Shown: positions 41,788 through 53,496, counted from the stretch's first letter. The stretch is DNA of 64,000 nt from Microglena sp. YARC (GCA_022414725.1 CM039462.1:12303840-12367839); one strand, 5' to 3'. Notes: generated from the sequence alone by a model not told the origin. Numbers and translations are program-made.

Positions 41788-43239
41788 CTGAAGGCTGCTC
41801 TCGTCAACAGTGCTCAGTATGTTGCTGATAACACATTGAAGACAGGAGAGGACCTGGCCGTACCCTTAGCTCGGGGAGGAATGCTTTGCCGTGCCATCGG
41901 GCAGTACAAGGAAGCAGAATCTATGTTCCAACGGGCGTTGGAGACCAGGAGGCATGTGTTGGGTGCTGACCACCCAAGCACCATTAGCGCCATCAGCAGC
42001 CTGGCCGTTTGCATCAGTGATCAGGGGCGCTACCAAGAGGCAGAGCCTATGTATCAGCAGGCGTTGGAGGCCCATAAGCGTGTGCTGGGTGCTGACCACC
42101 CAGGCACCATAGACTCCATCAACAACCTGGCTATTTGCATGCAAGTTCAGGGGCGCAACAAGGAGGCGGATCTGATGCATCAGCAGTTGTTGGAGGCTAG
42201 GAGGCGTGTGTTGGGTGCTGACCACATAAACACCATTAGCTCCATCAACAACCTGGCCATTTGCATAAAAGCTCAGGGGCGCAACAAGGAGGCAGAGCTG
42301 ATGTATCAGCAGGCGTTGGAGGCCAGGAAGCGTGTATTGGGAGCTGACCACCCAGACACCATTAGCTCCATCAACAACCTGGCCCTTTGCATTCAATCTC
42401 TTGGGCGACACAACGAGGCGGAGCCGATGTATCAGCAGACTTTGGAGGCCAGGAAGCGTGTGTTGGGTGCTGACCACCCATCCACCATCAGCTCCATCAA
42501 CAACCTGGCCAGTTGCATCAGTAGTCAGGGGCGCCACAAGGAGGCAGAGCCATTGTTTCTGCAGGCACTTGAGTTCTATAAGCGGGTGTTGGGTGCTGAA
42601 CACCCACACACCATTGGCTTTATCTTCAACCTGGCCATGTGCATCAATGCTCAGGGGCGCTACCAGGAGGCGGAGCCGATGCATCGGCTGGCCTTGGAGT
42701 CCAGGAAGCGTATGTTCGGTGCTGACCACCCCGACACCATCAGCTCCATCAGCTCCCTGGCTTATTGCATCAATGATCAGGGGCGCAATGAAGAGGCGGA
42801 GCCGGTGTTTCAGCAGGCATTGGAGGCAAACAAGCATGTGTTGGGTGCTGACCACCCAGACACCATTATATCCATCAACAACCTGGTCATTTGCATCCAA
42901 GCTCAGGGGCGCAACAAGGAAGCGGAGCCAATGTGTCAGCAGTTATTGGAGGCAAGCAAGCGGGTGTTCGGTACTGACCATGCAGTCACAGGAAATTCTA
43001 TGTACAGCCTAGCTTGTTGCATCGAATCACAGGGCCGCATCAAGGAGGCCCAGGCATGGTTTTCCTCAGCTGCAGATATCTATGCACGTGTGTATGGGCC
43101 TGAGCACAAGGAAACAATTGATGCGTTATCTAGAGCCCATGCAGACTTGGGTCAAGGCCGGTTGACAGTCCATGATGCATTATCTACAGCACATGCAGAC
43201 TTGGGTACTACATTTTGTCATTTTGGGTTGCGCTTTTGA
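41788..43239 (+). CDS. TIR-like/TPR gene, exon 5 (ten TPRs)
   Basis: Acceptor CTAAATCTGCAG, 483 codons to TGA. After LKAALVNSAQYVADNTLKTG come ten 42-residue TPR units of kinesin-light-chain type: GRxxEAEPMYQQALE, RVLGADHPDTI and SSINNLAxCIxxQ. The first nine are regular and the tenth is diverged (ARVYGPEHKETIDALS). The 126-bp period is nearly perfect at DNA level. These arrays form protein-binding superhelices; similar TIR/TPR or NB/TPR proteins act as sensors or scaffolds in other lineages, but a role here is inference. The last 13 or so codons and the stop come from a hAT-like insertion at 43201. The reverse-strand 344-codon frame is a shadow. Confidence 0.85.
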   Translation: MKAALVNSAQYVADNTLKTGEDLAVPLARGGMLCRAIGQYKEAESMFQRALETRRHVLGADHPSTISAISSLAVCISDQGRYQEAEPMYQQALEAHKRVLGADHPGTIDSINNLAICMQVQGRNKEADLMHQQLLEARRRVLGADHINTISSINNLAICIKAQGRNKEAELMYQQALEARKRVLGADHPDTISSINNLALCIQSLGRHNEAEPMYQQTLEARKRVLGADHPSTISSINNLASCISSQGRHKEAEPLFLQALEFYKRVLGAEHPHTIGFIFNLAMCINAQGRYQEAEPMHRLALESRKRMFGADHPDTISSISSLAYCINDQGRNEEAEPVFQQALEANKHVLGADHPDTIISINNLVICIQAQGRNKEAEPMCQQLLEASKRVFGTDHAVTGNSMYSLACCIESQGRIKEAQAWFSSAADIYARVYGPEHKETIDALSRAHADLGQGRLTVHDALSTAHADLGTTFCHFGLRF

Positions 43240-43394
43240 CATAACTGCCTCCTATTGGGTAGCGCTTTTGACTAAACTGAAACAGACATCAGGGCACTGC
43301 GCCTAGAGGGGGTTAAAAACTTGCGTCAATCACACAGTCGGGCTCCAAAACCTTGCGTGCAAGCGCGCAATAGGGCGTGTCATGTTGTACCCTG
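43201..43394. mobile_element. hAT-like MITE, family A copy 6 (in a coding exon)
   Basis: Left end TTGGGTACTAC, right end TTGTACCCTG, family A interior but diverged. Flanks ATGCAGAC (43193-43200) and GTGCAGAA (43395-43402) match 6/8. It interrupts a short triplicated segment (GCAGACTTGGGTCAAGG, GGTTGACAGTCCATGATGCA) at the end of the TPR gene and gives that gene its current stop. Confidence 0.75.
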
Positions 43395-43459
43395 GTGCAG
43401 AATAGAGTCAAGGCAGGTTGACAGTTCGTGATGCATTTATCAATTGTGATAACGACCGG

Positions 43460-43692
43460 CTTAATTCAAAAGCTTAATTGTATTGCATATTGTGATAGAG
43501 GAGGTCAACAGCTTTCTGATGAGCTATCTAAATGATAAATTGAATGAAAACCAAGAAAGTTAAGTGCCGGGATTTTTTTGAAGCACAACTTATGCGTTTA
43601 TAGTCATATGTTTCGAGAAAAGATATACGGCGTATATATACGTATGAGCTTATAAACGTATGAGTAAACGATCATACGTCGGCCCAACCCTT
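43460..43692 (+). mobile_element. hAT-like family J, solo right part
   Basis: TTAATTGTATTGCATATTGTG ... ATACGGCGTATATATACGTA ... CGTCGGCCCAACCC is about 90% like the right end of 45024-45932. Confidence 0.7.
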
Positions 43693-44780
43693 TTCATGAT
43701 GCATGTATCAATTTTCATTTTGACCATTGGCACACTGTACAACTAGGTTCTTTTGCGAACTATGCATGATTAGTCTAAGCTCTGGTTTAGTGTTATAAGA
43801 TTCCATCCCCCCCTTGACTTAGCAAAGCTGATGATCAATGTGAAGGGCATTGGGAGAATGTAACCTTATCATTATCATCATCATCACAAACACGAGACTC
43901 AGGCAATGAAAAGTCCTCTATAAATGGCACTAGTTCACCACTTTCTCCCGTTGCCCATTTTACAATTTTTTTACATGAGCTTTGCGATCTTGGTTCATTT
44001 TGTCCTTGTTCTATAACTGATTGAAGTCCGGGCCTCCATGAGGGTAGCTCAACCCGTGGGGTGTTGGGGGGGGGGGGGGGGGAGAATGCCAATTCCCACA
44101 CACTCCAGAGGAGCAGTGCATGCATAACCGCACATCCTGCCCCCGTAGTGCTGGATGCCCTCACATCCCCCCCGCCCCCTTGCCCCACCCCCCACTGGGG
44201 AGTGTGGGAGTGCAGGGCAGTCTGGCTAGCATAGGATAGCCATGCCCTGAGTGAGCGCGAGTCAGTCAGGCTGAGAGAGTGAGTGCCATGAGTAAGATTT
44301 GTAATGGCATGTGACGCATGTATGTGTGGAGTGTGGCTTGTCCTGTATTCGTCCAGAGTAAATCCAACGTCAGAGGTGTCTTTATAGGTATGGTATTGGG
44401 ATGGTGGAGAATGCTGTTAGAATGCAAGTATATCAGACAGGTGACCTTAAAGGGGTAGCCATCTGTTGCTTAGGTGTATTAAAGGTATTGCACTCGCATA
44501 AACAGGGGTGTTGCACGTGTGCAGGGTAGTTCAACACATTCGTGGCTCTTTTAATCTTTTTTCCACGAGGATGTGCGTGTAACCCCCTACTGAGTGTTGC
44601 GTACACATCCCAAATTCCCAACCCTCTGTGCCTGTTTGCGTGCCAAGAGAGAAAGATTTAGCCACACAATGATGTATTTTTTAATCCCCCTAGACTGTAA
44701 ACACACCAGTGTTGGCCAAAAAGAGCTAAGCATGGGGCCATTCGCGAACATGTCGTTAGGGACACTGCAATACAGTGCAA
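43693..44780. other. unassigned stretch
   Basis: A minus frame of 117 codons (43835-44188) and smaller ones have no recognisable motif. A 17-base poly-G tract lies near 44068. No gene supported. Confidence 0.3.
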
Positions 44781-44879
44781 TACACACTTGAAGGGGAGTA
44801 CAGTTTGGACACTTTCCTTAATTCACGCCGACTTCGCTTTTCTTTTCAATTTCGTTCCAGCCCTTGAGTTGATGAACCC

Positions 44880-45015
44880 TCCACCAGCTTTGGGTGCTCA
44901 CTCCGCTCAGGCGTCGCCATACCCTGGATTGACTAAATTGAGGATGGGTCGTCTTACTGAGTCCCCTCCTGCCAAGGTTGCGCAGGTCTCTTTAGCCTTT
45001 TTGGCTACATATCCA
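44880..45015 (+). repeat. dispersed repeat family B, diverged copy
   Basis: CCCTCCTGCCAAGGTTGCGC and CTTTAGCCTTTTTGGCTACA match the family. The end is cut by the family J element. Confidence 0.5.
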
Positions 45016-45023
45016 TACATATC

Positions 45024-45932
45024 TAGGGTTGGGAAGCAAACGTATATTTCCATGTTTATATGCCGTATAAAAGTATGAACGTATAAACGTATGCATATAA
45101 ACATATAAAAACGTTTGAGTAATTATTGCACTTATTGGGAAAAGATTTTTACATGGGTTTAAACGTATTGCCGCGTTGTTAATTTCATTGGCTTCACATA
45201 TCAACTCTCAAAACAAAAATCTGGCAATTTTAGGTTGTCCATATCTCAGAAAAGTAAATCTCGGCCAGAAAGCGTGTCGACCAAGAAGCGCGGTGCCAAT
45301 CTAAGGGATCCATTCAATGCCAATAGTACATTAATATTTTCCGTGTTCACATCATTATTTTAACGCAGCTCCCTAAGTCAGCTACTGTTTTCAGACCAAG
45401 TGTGCAGCAGCTTCTTGGCAGCTCTGTGACTCGGTGAGTCAGCTACAGGTTTCAGACCAAGTGTGCAGCAGCTTCTTGGCAGCTCTTCGAGTCAGCTACA
45501 GGTTATAATAATATAAGTATATAACTATATTGCAATATTGTCCATCTTCACATTGGACTAGGCTTGCACCATCAATCCTTCAAGCCCACCTAGGAGCACA
45601 GCTTGTGGAGTGGAAGGCTAGGTGGCGCTCTGATATGTGTGCCATTCTGGCTATTTAAATCAAACTGTAGGCCACATTTTAACAAAATGGTATGTGTGAA
45701 AGATTAATTGTATTGCATATTGTGATAGAGGAGGTCAACAGCTTTCCAATGAGCTATCTAAATGATAAATTGAATAAAAGCCGAGAAAGTTATGTGCCGG
45801 GAACTTTTCAAAGGACAACTCATACGTTTTTAAACGTTTATACTCATACGTTTCGAGAAAAAATATACGGCGTATATATACGTATGAGCTTATAAACGTA
45901 TGAGTATACGTTCATACGTCGGCCCAACCCTA
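45024..45932. mobile_element. hAT-like element family J, complete 909 bp
   Basis: Ends TAGGGTTGGG and CCCAACCCTA, with a perfect 8-bp flanking duplication TACATATC (45016-45023 and 45933-45940). Subterminal CGTATA/TATACG-rich inverted regions are present. The interior holds a 62-bp tandem duplication (TGTGCAGCAGCTTCTTGGCA). It has no transposase frame and is non-autonomous. Confidence 0.85.
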
Positions 45933-46528
45933 TACATATCCTATTGATGAGGGGGTGTCTGACGCATGGACAGACTAGGCAGTATGATAAGAAAGTTTGA
46001 AGTGAACATTACCTTGCATTATCTGCATTTCTGGCTAACATTTGAACATTTCCCCCTTTTTACTGCCGTGGTTAAATTCCCAAGCCAATGATAGTATTGA
46101 TGTTTATGCCCAGCATGACTCATTTGAGTCACACTTGAATCTGGTTTAAATAGAAAAATATGTAAAAAGGATTCCGCCATTGGTAACCCGAGCCAATCGA
46201 TGGCGCCCCCCAAATCTGTAAAATCCGCCAATCCTTAACAGCACTGATTATAGGCCATTTCCCGCCATGTATATTTTCCGCCAGCCCTAAGTGCGCCAAC
46301 TCTTTTGTAAGAGTGGAAATTGCCATTTGAACTGAATCCTGGTGTCGCTGGTTTGTGTTGGGCGCAGGGTACTTCCAAGCGCAGCCTTTTTTAGCCCAAT
46401 AAGCGTTTCGCACAGTTTTTTGCAACCCCCTATGGGCGCAGCAAGCAATTTTTGCGCGTTTTGCACTACAAAGCGCAGTTTTCTTTTTGCAAGTGCGCTA
46501 AAGCGCTGGCCAATTTGTTCAATAGAAA

Positions 46529-46775
46529 TGTTATAGACCGGTTCTCCCGGTCCAGCTAGAGTGTCCTGGGGCGCCAGGCCTTCCGCCTGGAAGCTTCCAT
46601 AGTAGTGCCTCTGCCCGTTAGGGCCGGCACCTACCGGCGGCAGTACCCTGAGGTACTGTCGCCCTTTCCCTTCTTATACCTAGCATGTCGCCTGACATGC
46701 TATCACGATTGTAAGCACACGCCCTAGTTCCTTCCCTGTGAGAGTGCTCAAGACAAATCGCTCCGGAAATCTAAA
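46529..46775 (+). repeat. copia 5' LTR
   Basis: 247 bp from TGTTATAGACCGG to GGAAATCTAAA. Differs from the 3' LTR at two positions that I could see (CTGGGGC/CTGTGGC and ACAAATC/ACATATC). Confidence 0.95.
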
Positions 46776-46970
46776 GGTTATCGCTCATCAACGCCGCAAC
46801 GTGTTCCACTGCAACAGACTTGAGCGCATCAAGCCTGTTACCCTGTCCGTAGATCCCGAGCTCCCGCGCACCTGCAGTGCCTTCTACAGTTGCCGCCGCA
46901 ACAACCGAAGGAAAAGGATCTCAGTTGCAGAATATTTTCTGATTGCTAGGCACCCCGCTGGAACACCAGC

Positions 46971-47001
<31 letters not shown>

Positions 47002-47150
47002 TCCCACTGCGTCTACCCATCGTTCCCTCTCCTCCCTTTCCGCCGACTCCTTACCCCCATCGGCCCCGCAAGCCAAACTGTACCCCCCCCCCCCCCCCCC
47101 CCCCCCCTCCTCCCGACTTCTATCCTGAATCATCCCAGCCCTTCTCAAAT

Positions 47151-50100
47151 GGATGCACTGTCGGAGTCCAACGCTACAGCATTTCACCAATGGCTGAAGG
47201 ACATCTATCTCTCAGGATATTAAGGTGATGGAGGAAGAAAGTATAGACATGCCCCCACATAAGATAAAACTGAATTATAAGATCTACATCTTGGACCAAA
47301 TGTCCCCGGCACTCAGAATACAGTACAAGGATTCCATGCACATAGACCTCATGTACTGGCTCAAAGATGTTTATGCAGACTGGTATTTTGAGAACGTGGA
47401 CCCTTCCACAGATCTTGTGCCATTCCCATGGCTCAACATGAGACCCTTTTACAAAACTAAAGATGAGGAGTCAATACCCCTAACAAACGCCAGCACAAGT
47501 CCTCAACAACCACAGCAAGACAACAAACCCAGTACTCACTATGCTCTTAATGCAACCAAACACACACGAAGCATATACAAAAACTGGATCATGGACACAG
47601 GTGCAACCTCGCACATGACTGGAGATGCCAGCCTTCTATATGACATAAAAGACATAAACCCCATAAAAGTCCTCACAGCCTCTGGCCATACCTACATTAC
47701 AAAGTCTGGCACAGCCCTCATCAAAGGAGAGAATGGCAAACTTCACAACCTCCTCAATGTCCACCTTAACTCAGACCAGAACACACCCAACTTGTTCTCA
47801 ATGGCATCAGCTATCAAAAATGTACCCAACATGGAAATCAAATTCACCTCTAACGAAGGTACCATGACCATCAATAACAAAGTCATCATCTCAGGATCCA
47901 AGAAACGTAACCTGTACCTAGTCCCTGTAGTCAAACATGATCCTACACTGATCAGAGGATCAGAATACACGACAGCTGTAGCAATGGCAGCCGTCTCCAG
48001 AAAGACCCCTATGACAGCTGAACTTCAACACATTAGATTAGGACATCTAGCCTACAGCTCCTTAGCAAGAATGGCCTCAGAAGACATGGTCATTGGAAAC
48101 GACATCACCTCATCTGCATTCAGGAAAATGAGTAAACAAACCTGTGAGATCTGCATCCTCTCCAAGATGGACAAAAACCCCTACCCCACATCTCACACCA
48201 GAGCTACCAGCAGACCCATGGGAATCATTCACATTGACATGAGTGGAAAAATGAAAATTCCTAGCCTGAATGGCAGCCTCTACTTCCAAGGCATTCTAGA
48301 TGATTACTCAAAATACTCCATTGTCACATTTCACAAAACCAAGAGTGCAGTAGCCAGTGCAACAATCACTGAGCTTGTACGGTATGAAGTCCTCACCCAG
48401 AACAAAATTGGAACTGTTTTCTGTGACAATGCATCAGAATACATTTGCAACAGATTCAAAAATTGGTGCAAAAGGAAAGGAATCACCCTCAATTTCACAG
48501 TTCCAGGCAACCCTTCTACAAATGGTGCAGCAGAACGCCTGAACAGAACCCTGCATGACAGATCCACAGCCCTCCTCCTCTCATCCAAATTCCCCAACAG
48601 GTACTGGGCAGAAATGGTCAAAAATGCAAGCATCCTCAGAAACCTTTCACCAACCTCTGAATCCGACAAAACACCCTATGAACTCTTCCATGGCATCAAG
48701 CCTAAGATATATCACCTCAGGACCATTGGCTGTACAGCATATGTACATGTTCCACCTAAGTCAAGAGATTTCAAGTTCTCACCCTCAGCCAAAATTACCA
48801 GGCTCATTGGATACTCAGACTCAAGAAAAGCCTACAGAGTGGTAGACTCCTCACACAAAATCTTTGACGCCAGAGACATAACTTTCAATGAATTTGAAAA
48901 TCTGGCAGGTCAGAAAGGATTCCCAGGTGCAGATGCTGTGGTACTAGGAAACTATGAAGATGATATCCCAGTTGAAATTGATGAAGATGACCCTACACCA
49001 GCTGTACCTGCTATCCCCACCCAGTCTGAACTCATAGAAAGAGAGTACATTCTTGCCAGACAAGCTAAGTATCAGACCAACCCACAAGTGTGGGGCCTAC
49101 CAGACAACCTCTCTTCTAACCCTGACACAGTGTACCAACCTACCTTCACAATTCCAGCATCCAATCTCACACCAGCAGCCAGTACACCAAATAACCAAAC
49201 TGTTGAACAAGGAGATGAACACATCCCTCAGGAAAATGATGATCCCCCTAACCCCCCATCTCCACCACCCCAGGAGCTGCCCACACCTCCAAGCCCTGGC
49301 ATTCCCCCACCACCAGAAATAGACCCATCCCTAGTTGAACCTAGAAGAACTGGCAGAGAAAGGCACTCACCAAACTTTCTAGCATTCCTAGCTGCAGACC
49401 AAGTTATCATTCCCAAAAATGAAAAAGAAGCCCTTTCTAGCCCCCAGGCCAAAGAATGGAAAGCTGCTATGCAAGAAGAACTAGCAGCACTTGCACAGAT
49501 GAACACCTGGTCCCTCTCAGAACTCCCATCAGGAGCCAAGGCTATAGGAACCAAGTGGGTCTTCGACATCAAACAATCAGTTGATGGAGAAATTGTCAGG
49601 TACAAAGCAAGAATAGTTGCCAAAGGGTATGCCCAACGCCCAGGCATGGACTATGATGAAGTTTTTGCACCAGTGGCCAAACATGCTACCATCCGTTACA
49701 TCCTCTCAATGGCAGCCAACCCCAAGGCATACCTAGCACAGTTAGACGTTTCCACAGCATTCCTCAATGGCATAGTTGAAGAAGAACTGTACTGCACCCA
49801 ACCACCATGATTCGAACAGGACCACAGGGTCTGCCGCATGTGGAAAGGCCTTTATGGCCTCAAACAAGCTTCTCGCCAGTGGCACCTCAAGGTAAAAGAA
49901 GATATGACTGCTATAGGATTCAAAGAGGTAGACGTAGACCAAGTTTCTATTTTTACTCCCTAACTCAGCCAACAAGCCCATAATCTGGGTACTTCTCTGG
50001 GTTGATGACTTCCTTATTCTGTCCTTTGACAAAAACATCCTAGACAAGTACAAGACCACCATCATGACGCTGTACAAGACTAGAGACCTTGGTGACCCCT

Positions 50101-50976
50101 CAGTTTTTGTTGGCTATGAGATCACAAGGAATGCATCAACTGGCACCCTACACATCTGCCAGTCCAGGTTAATCCAGGACCTGCTGCGTGCCCACAACAT
50201 GCTTCTTGAACCCAACAGCACCAGATCCCCTGTGCCTCTCCTACCAGATGCTCTCCTGCCCTATGCTGGCAAAGATACCCCAGCCACCAGCCTACCCCTT
50301 GCCCAATTTGTGGGCTCCCTCAACTACCTGGCAGTTAACACAAGACCTGACATTGCCCAAGCAGTCAACAGATTGGCCAGACACATTGCACACCCATTGC
50401 ATGACCACATGGAAGCTGCCACTGGTATCCTCAAGTATCTGTCTAATACACCAGACCATGGCATCACCTACACCTTCTCCAACAAGCCTCTCATTGGTTA
50501 CTGTGATTCTGACCATGCTGCCTGCCCAATCACAAGGAAATCCACTACAGGTTTTGTATTCCTCAACCAAGGGGGAGCAATCTCATGGGCATCCAAGATC
50601 CAGGCATCTATCTGCTACAGCCTTGTCCACAACAGAGGCTGAGTTCATGGCAGCTACCTCTGCAGCCCAGGAGGGAATGTGGTTGAGAAAACTACAACAC
50701 TCTGCCACAGGCATAGTTCCCCCTGCTCTCACCATTAATGGTGACAACCAAGCCGCCCTTAGTGCCTGGAACCAGGAGAAACTTTCATCCAGACTGAAGC
50801 ACATGGAGACCAGGTTCTACTTCCTCAAGGAGCAGTCCAAGAAAGAAGGTATCAAACTAAACTGGATCCCAACTGCTGCCAACATGTCTGACATGCTCAC
50901 CAAAGCTCTGCCCAGGGCCAAGTTCTGTGACTTCAGAGAGAAGATTGGCTGCATTGGCAAGCTCAAAATGGAATAA
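47151..50976 (+). pseudogene. copia gag-pol, multiply broken
   Basis: A short gag start (MDALSESNATAFHQWLKDIY at 47151) ends in a stop and frame change. The main frame (47225-49810, 861 codons) carries the protease WIMDTGATSH (Asp124), the GAG-pre-integrase H..H/C..C (LGHLAY ... CEIC), the integrase DDE residues (IHIDMSG, FCDNASEY, GAAERLNRT) and the start of RT (QLDVSTAFLNG). It stops at a TGA (49808-49810). The remaining RT with WVDDFLIL (about 50005) and the RNase H parts (GYCDSDHA, TEAEFMAATSA) follow after frameshifts at about 49930-49985 and 50610. Only about 125 residues precede the protease and no CCHC knuckle is seen, so gag is truncated. It cannot make a normal polyprotein as written. 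Confidence 0.9.
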
Positions 50977-51587
50977 CTCTAGAAGCTCTGACCAAGAACA
51001 GTGATCTGGTATCACTCATATCCTTGATCATGGGGAGCTACTTGCCTTCTGAGTTTTCCTCCTGCAGCTTCCTGCAGATCCTTTACAGTCCATCCCGATT
51101 CATCACTATGGCCCCATAGTTCCCCCTAGCATTGATCTTAAGATCCTGACTTATGATACTTTATAGATGATACTGGAAGTACCTCACCATACCCTTCCAT
51201 CTGGAATGATAGTCGTGAGCTAGCGGGGGACGTCTACTTTAAAGTTGTTTATTAATGGAAATCAAACAGATTGCTATCCAGCCCTTTTAGCTGAACAAGG
51301 CCCTATGGCTGCACCTTCCTGGCAGCTCCACAGCTGGAATCCAGTCCTACCTAGATAATAGATAATAGTCACTGTACTTCCTCTGCCCCTTGTTCCCCTC
51401 TAAATGTACTTGCATATGCCCCAGAAGGTCAAGTGCCGTTCATTAGTGAACACTGGCCAAACCAGAAGCCTATACCCCCGGGCTCTCTTATGCACCAGTT
51501 ATTTATTTTCACTCTAGCTTCCTTTCCCCTAGAACCTCCTAATTCCAGGAATTCTTATGAATAAAGAATACCAGGAATTGGGGGGGA

Positions 51588-51834
51588 TGTTATAGACCGG
51601 TTCTCCCGGTCCAGCTAGAGTGTCCTGTGGCGCCAGGCCTTCCGCCTGGAAGCTTCCATAGTAGTGCCTCTGCCCGTTAGGGCCGGCACCTACCGGCGGC
51701 AGTACCCTGAGGTACTGTCGCCCTTTCCCTTCTTATACCTAGCATGTCGCCTGACATGCTATCACGATTGTAAGCACACGCCCTAGTTCCTTCCCTGTGA
51801 GAGTGCTCAAGACATATCGCTCCGGAAATCTAAA
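51588..51834 (+). repeat. copia 3' LTR
   Basis: 247 bp, same boundaries as the 5' LTR, followed by the target duplication AGAAA. Confidence 0.95.
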
Positions 51835-51846
51835 AGAAATACCCTG

Positions 51847-52389
51847 GTCGGAAGATCCACCTCCTAGGCTGAAAATCTTTTCACAACAAAAACTAATTCC
51901 TGTAAAAAACGTGATTAATCAGCAATTCAGCACGCCTATAGTCATATTTTGAGCTGGCTAGTGCATCAGACATGCTGACAGGTCTGCTGCATGTAGGATG
52001 GATACTTGGATAGTAACCAATATCGTGTAGGTGGAAAACATGATGTAAGGCGGGGTGAAGTCCGGTTCCTGTAGTCTTCGTTTACCACATGGATTGGATT
52101 CAGACGTCCGGTTGGTACACTACCGATTACAACATAACGTGATTCCCATCGGGGATTGGATTGGATTGGATTGGATTGATACATGGCTTTTCAGCCAACT
52201 AAAAAAAAAAAAAACTCTATCTAGGCTGCTCACCGTCTTCCACCTTCAAGTCCCCCTGTGTGATAACCACAGAAACCAGGGAGCATACTAAGCGGATTGC
52301 ACATTTTGTATGTATGTTGGTGTCCTTAACTTCACGTCCTGAGAGTGGCTCATTACTCGGATGTAACACTTTCATTTTCAATTGTTGGT
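51847..52389. other. unassigned stretch
   Basis: Contains GGATTGGATTGGATTGG (about 52155), a poly-A run and CTTAACTTCACGTCCTG (also at about 2490). No gene is supported. Confidence 0.3.
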
Positions 52390-52555
52390 ACAGTCCAGGG
52401 GTACCCAAATAGACTAAAGGGACTTGCCCAACCTTAATACTAGGAGGGGCTAAAACGAACAAGCACTGATGAACTGAACCCCAAACAATCGTTTTACCGA
52501 CGGGGGTGGGGGTGGGGGGGTGGGGGGGGGGCTGAGTTCTTGCTACGATGATAAT
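52390..52555 (-). repeat. dispersed repeat family B, copy 4
   Basis: ACAGTCCAGGGGTACCCAAA ... AAACAATCGTTTTACCGACG ... GAGTTCTTGCTACGATG, with a GGGGGTGG expansion inside. Confidence 0.7.
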
Positions 52556-52839
52556 TTAATTACCATACGCATATAAAGGCTTGTTCAGAGTGAGTTGACC
52601 CAGTCAGTCAGTTAGTCAGTCACCTTTCTTGGGGGCTACGGGTAGCAGCTTGATGGAATGATGGCAGCTCCTTTCACCCACCCTTCACTTGAGACAAACC
52701 TGAAGCTAGCTAGTGTGCCCAATGCATCTGAAAGCTTTGGGGTTGAACCAGTGGCTGGCCATTGGCGCTGGTGGGAAGATACCACGAGTATCCCCCAAAA
52801 GAAGCAGTGCCATCGGGCTCTAACAGGCGTATGTCAGGG

Positions 52840-52990
52840 TTTCAGGGGCTTTAAGGTTTCAAGGTTTTAAGGGTCAAGGTTTAAGATTTTAGGTGTAAGG
52901 TTTTCAGGTTTTCAGGTTTTAATGGTTTCTGGGTTTCAGGTTTTTAAGGTTTAAGGGTTTCAGGGTATCACGGTTTGTTATGCAGATAAT
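52840..52990. repeat. degenerate TTTAGGG/TTTCAGG-like run
   Basis: Tandem GGTTTCAAGGTTTTAAGGGT-like heptamers. They resemble decayed telomere-type repeats, and cleaner GGGTTTAGGGTTT occurs at 62.2-62.5 kb. Confidence 0.5.
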
Positions 52991-53289
52991 TGAACTTCAC
53001 GTTTCTTGCCACATTTATTAATAAATGTGACAAAATGCAGACAAGATGTAACTCAAGCATTTGTTTGTTATTGAAAGGATTTTCACCCGAGGGAGTGGGA
53101 CCCCATAACGAAACGAAACAGCGCCCACTGAGGCCTCAGTGCCCACTGAATTGAACTGATTTGTTTGTCATGTTTTTTCAGCCAGCCTCGGTATGGGCTG
53201 CTCACTGTCCTCCACTCCCAAGTCCCCCCTTTCGGTACTCACAGAAATCAGGGAGCAAACTAAGCGGATTCGAAGAGCGAATTGACTGG

Positions 53290-53496
53290 GAAGAGGAGAC
53301 CTGGGGAGAGGTTTAAATAAACAAGATGGGGAGAGGTTTAAATAAACACGATGGGGAGAGGTTTAAATAAACAAGACGGGGAGAGGTTTAAATAAACAAG
53401 ATGGGGAGAGGTTTAAATAAACAAGATGGGGAGAGGTTTAAATAAACAAGATGGGGAGAGGTTTAAATAAACAAGATGGGGAGAGGTTTAAATAAG
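53290..53496. repeat. 25-bp minisatellite, about eight units
   Basis: Units of GATGGGGAGAGGTTTAAATA + AACAA are almost identical. Confidence 0.95.

Larger units (their letters stand above)
46529..51834 (+). mobile_element. Ty1/copia LTR retrotransposon
   Basis: 5306 bp, with two 247-bp LTRs, a polypurine tract (GAATTGGGGGGGA) before the 3' LTR, and copia-order domains: protease, integrase, reverse transcriptase, RNase H. The 5-bp target duplication AGAAA lies at 46524-46528 and 51835-51839. The LTRs start TG but end AAA rather than CA. A primer-binding-site candidate GGTTATCGCTC follows the 5' LTR. Confidence 0.95.
46365..51846. mobile_element. hAT-like MITE, family A copy 7, split by copia
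   Basis: Left part 46365-46528 (CAGGGTACTTCC ... CTGGCCAATTTG) and right part 51840-51846 (TACCCTG). Deleting the copia element and one copy of AGAAA restores an uninterrupted family A 3' end. Confidence 0.85.

Noticed and set aside
41866..42900. 344-codon minus frame opposite the TPR exon
   Set aside because: Shadow of the 126-bp TPR repeat on the other strand.
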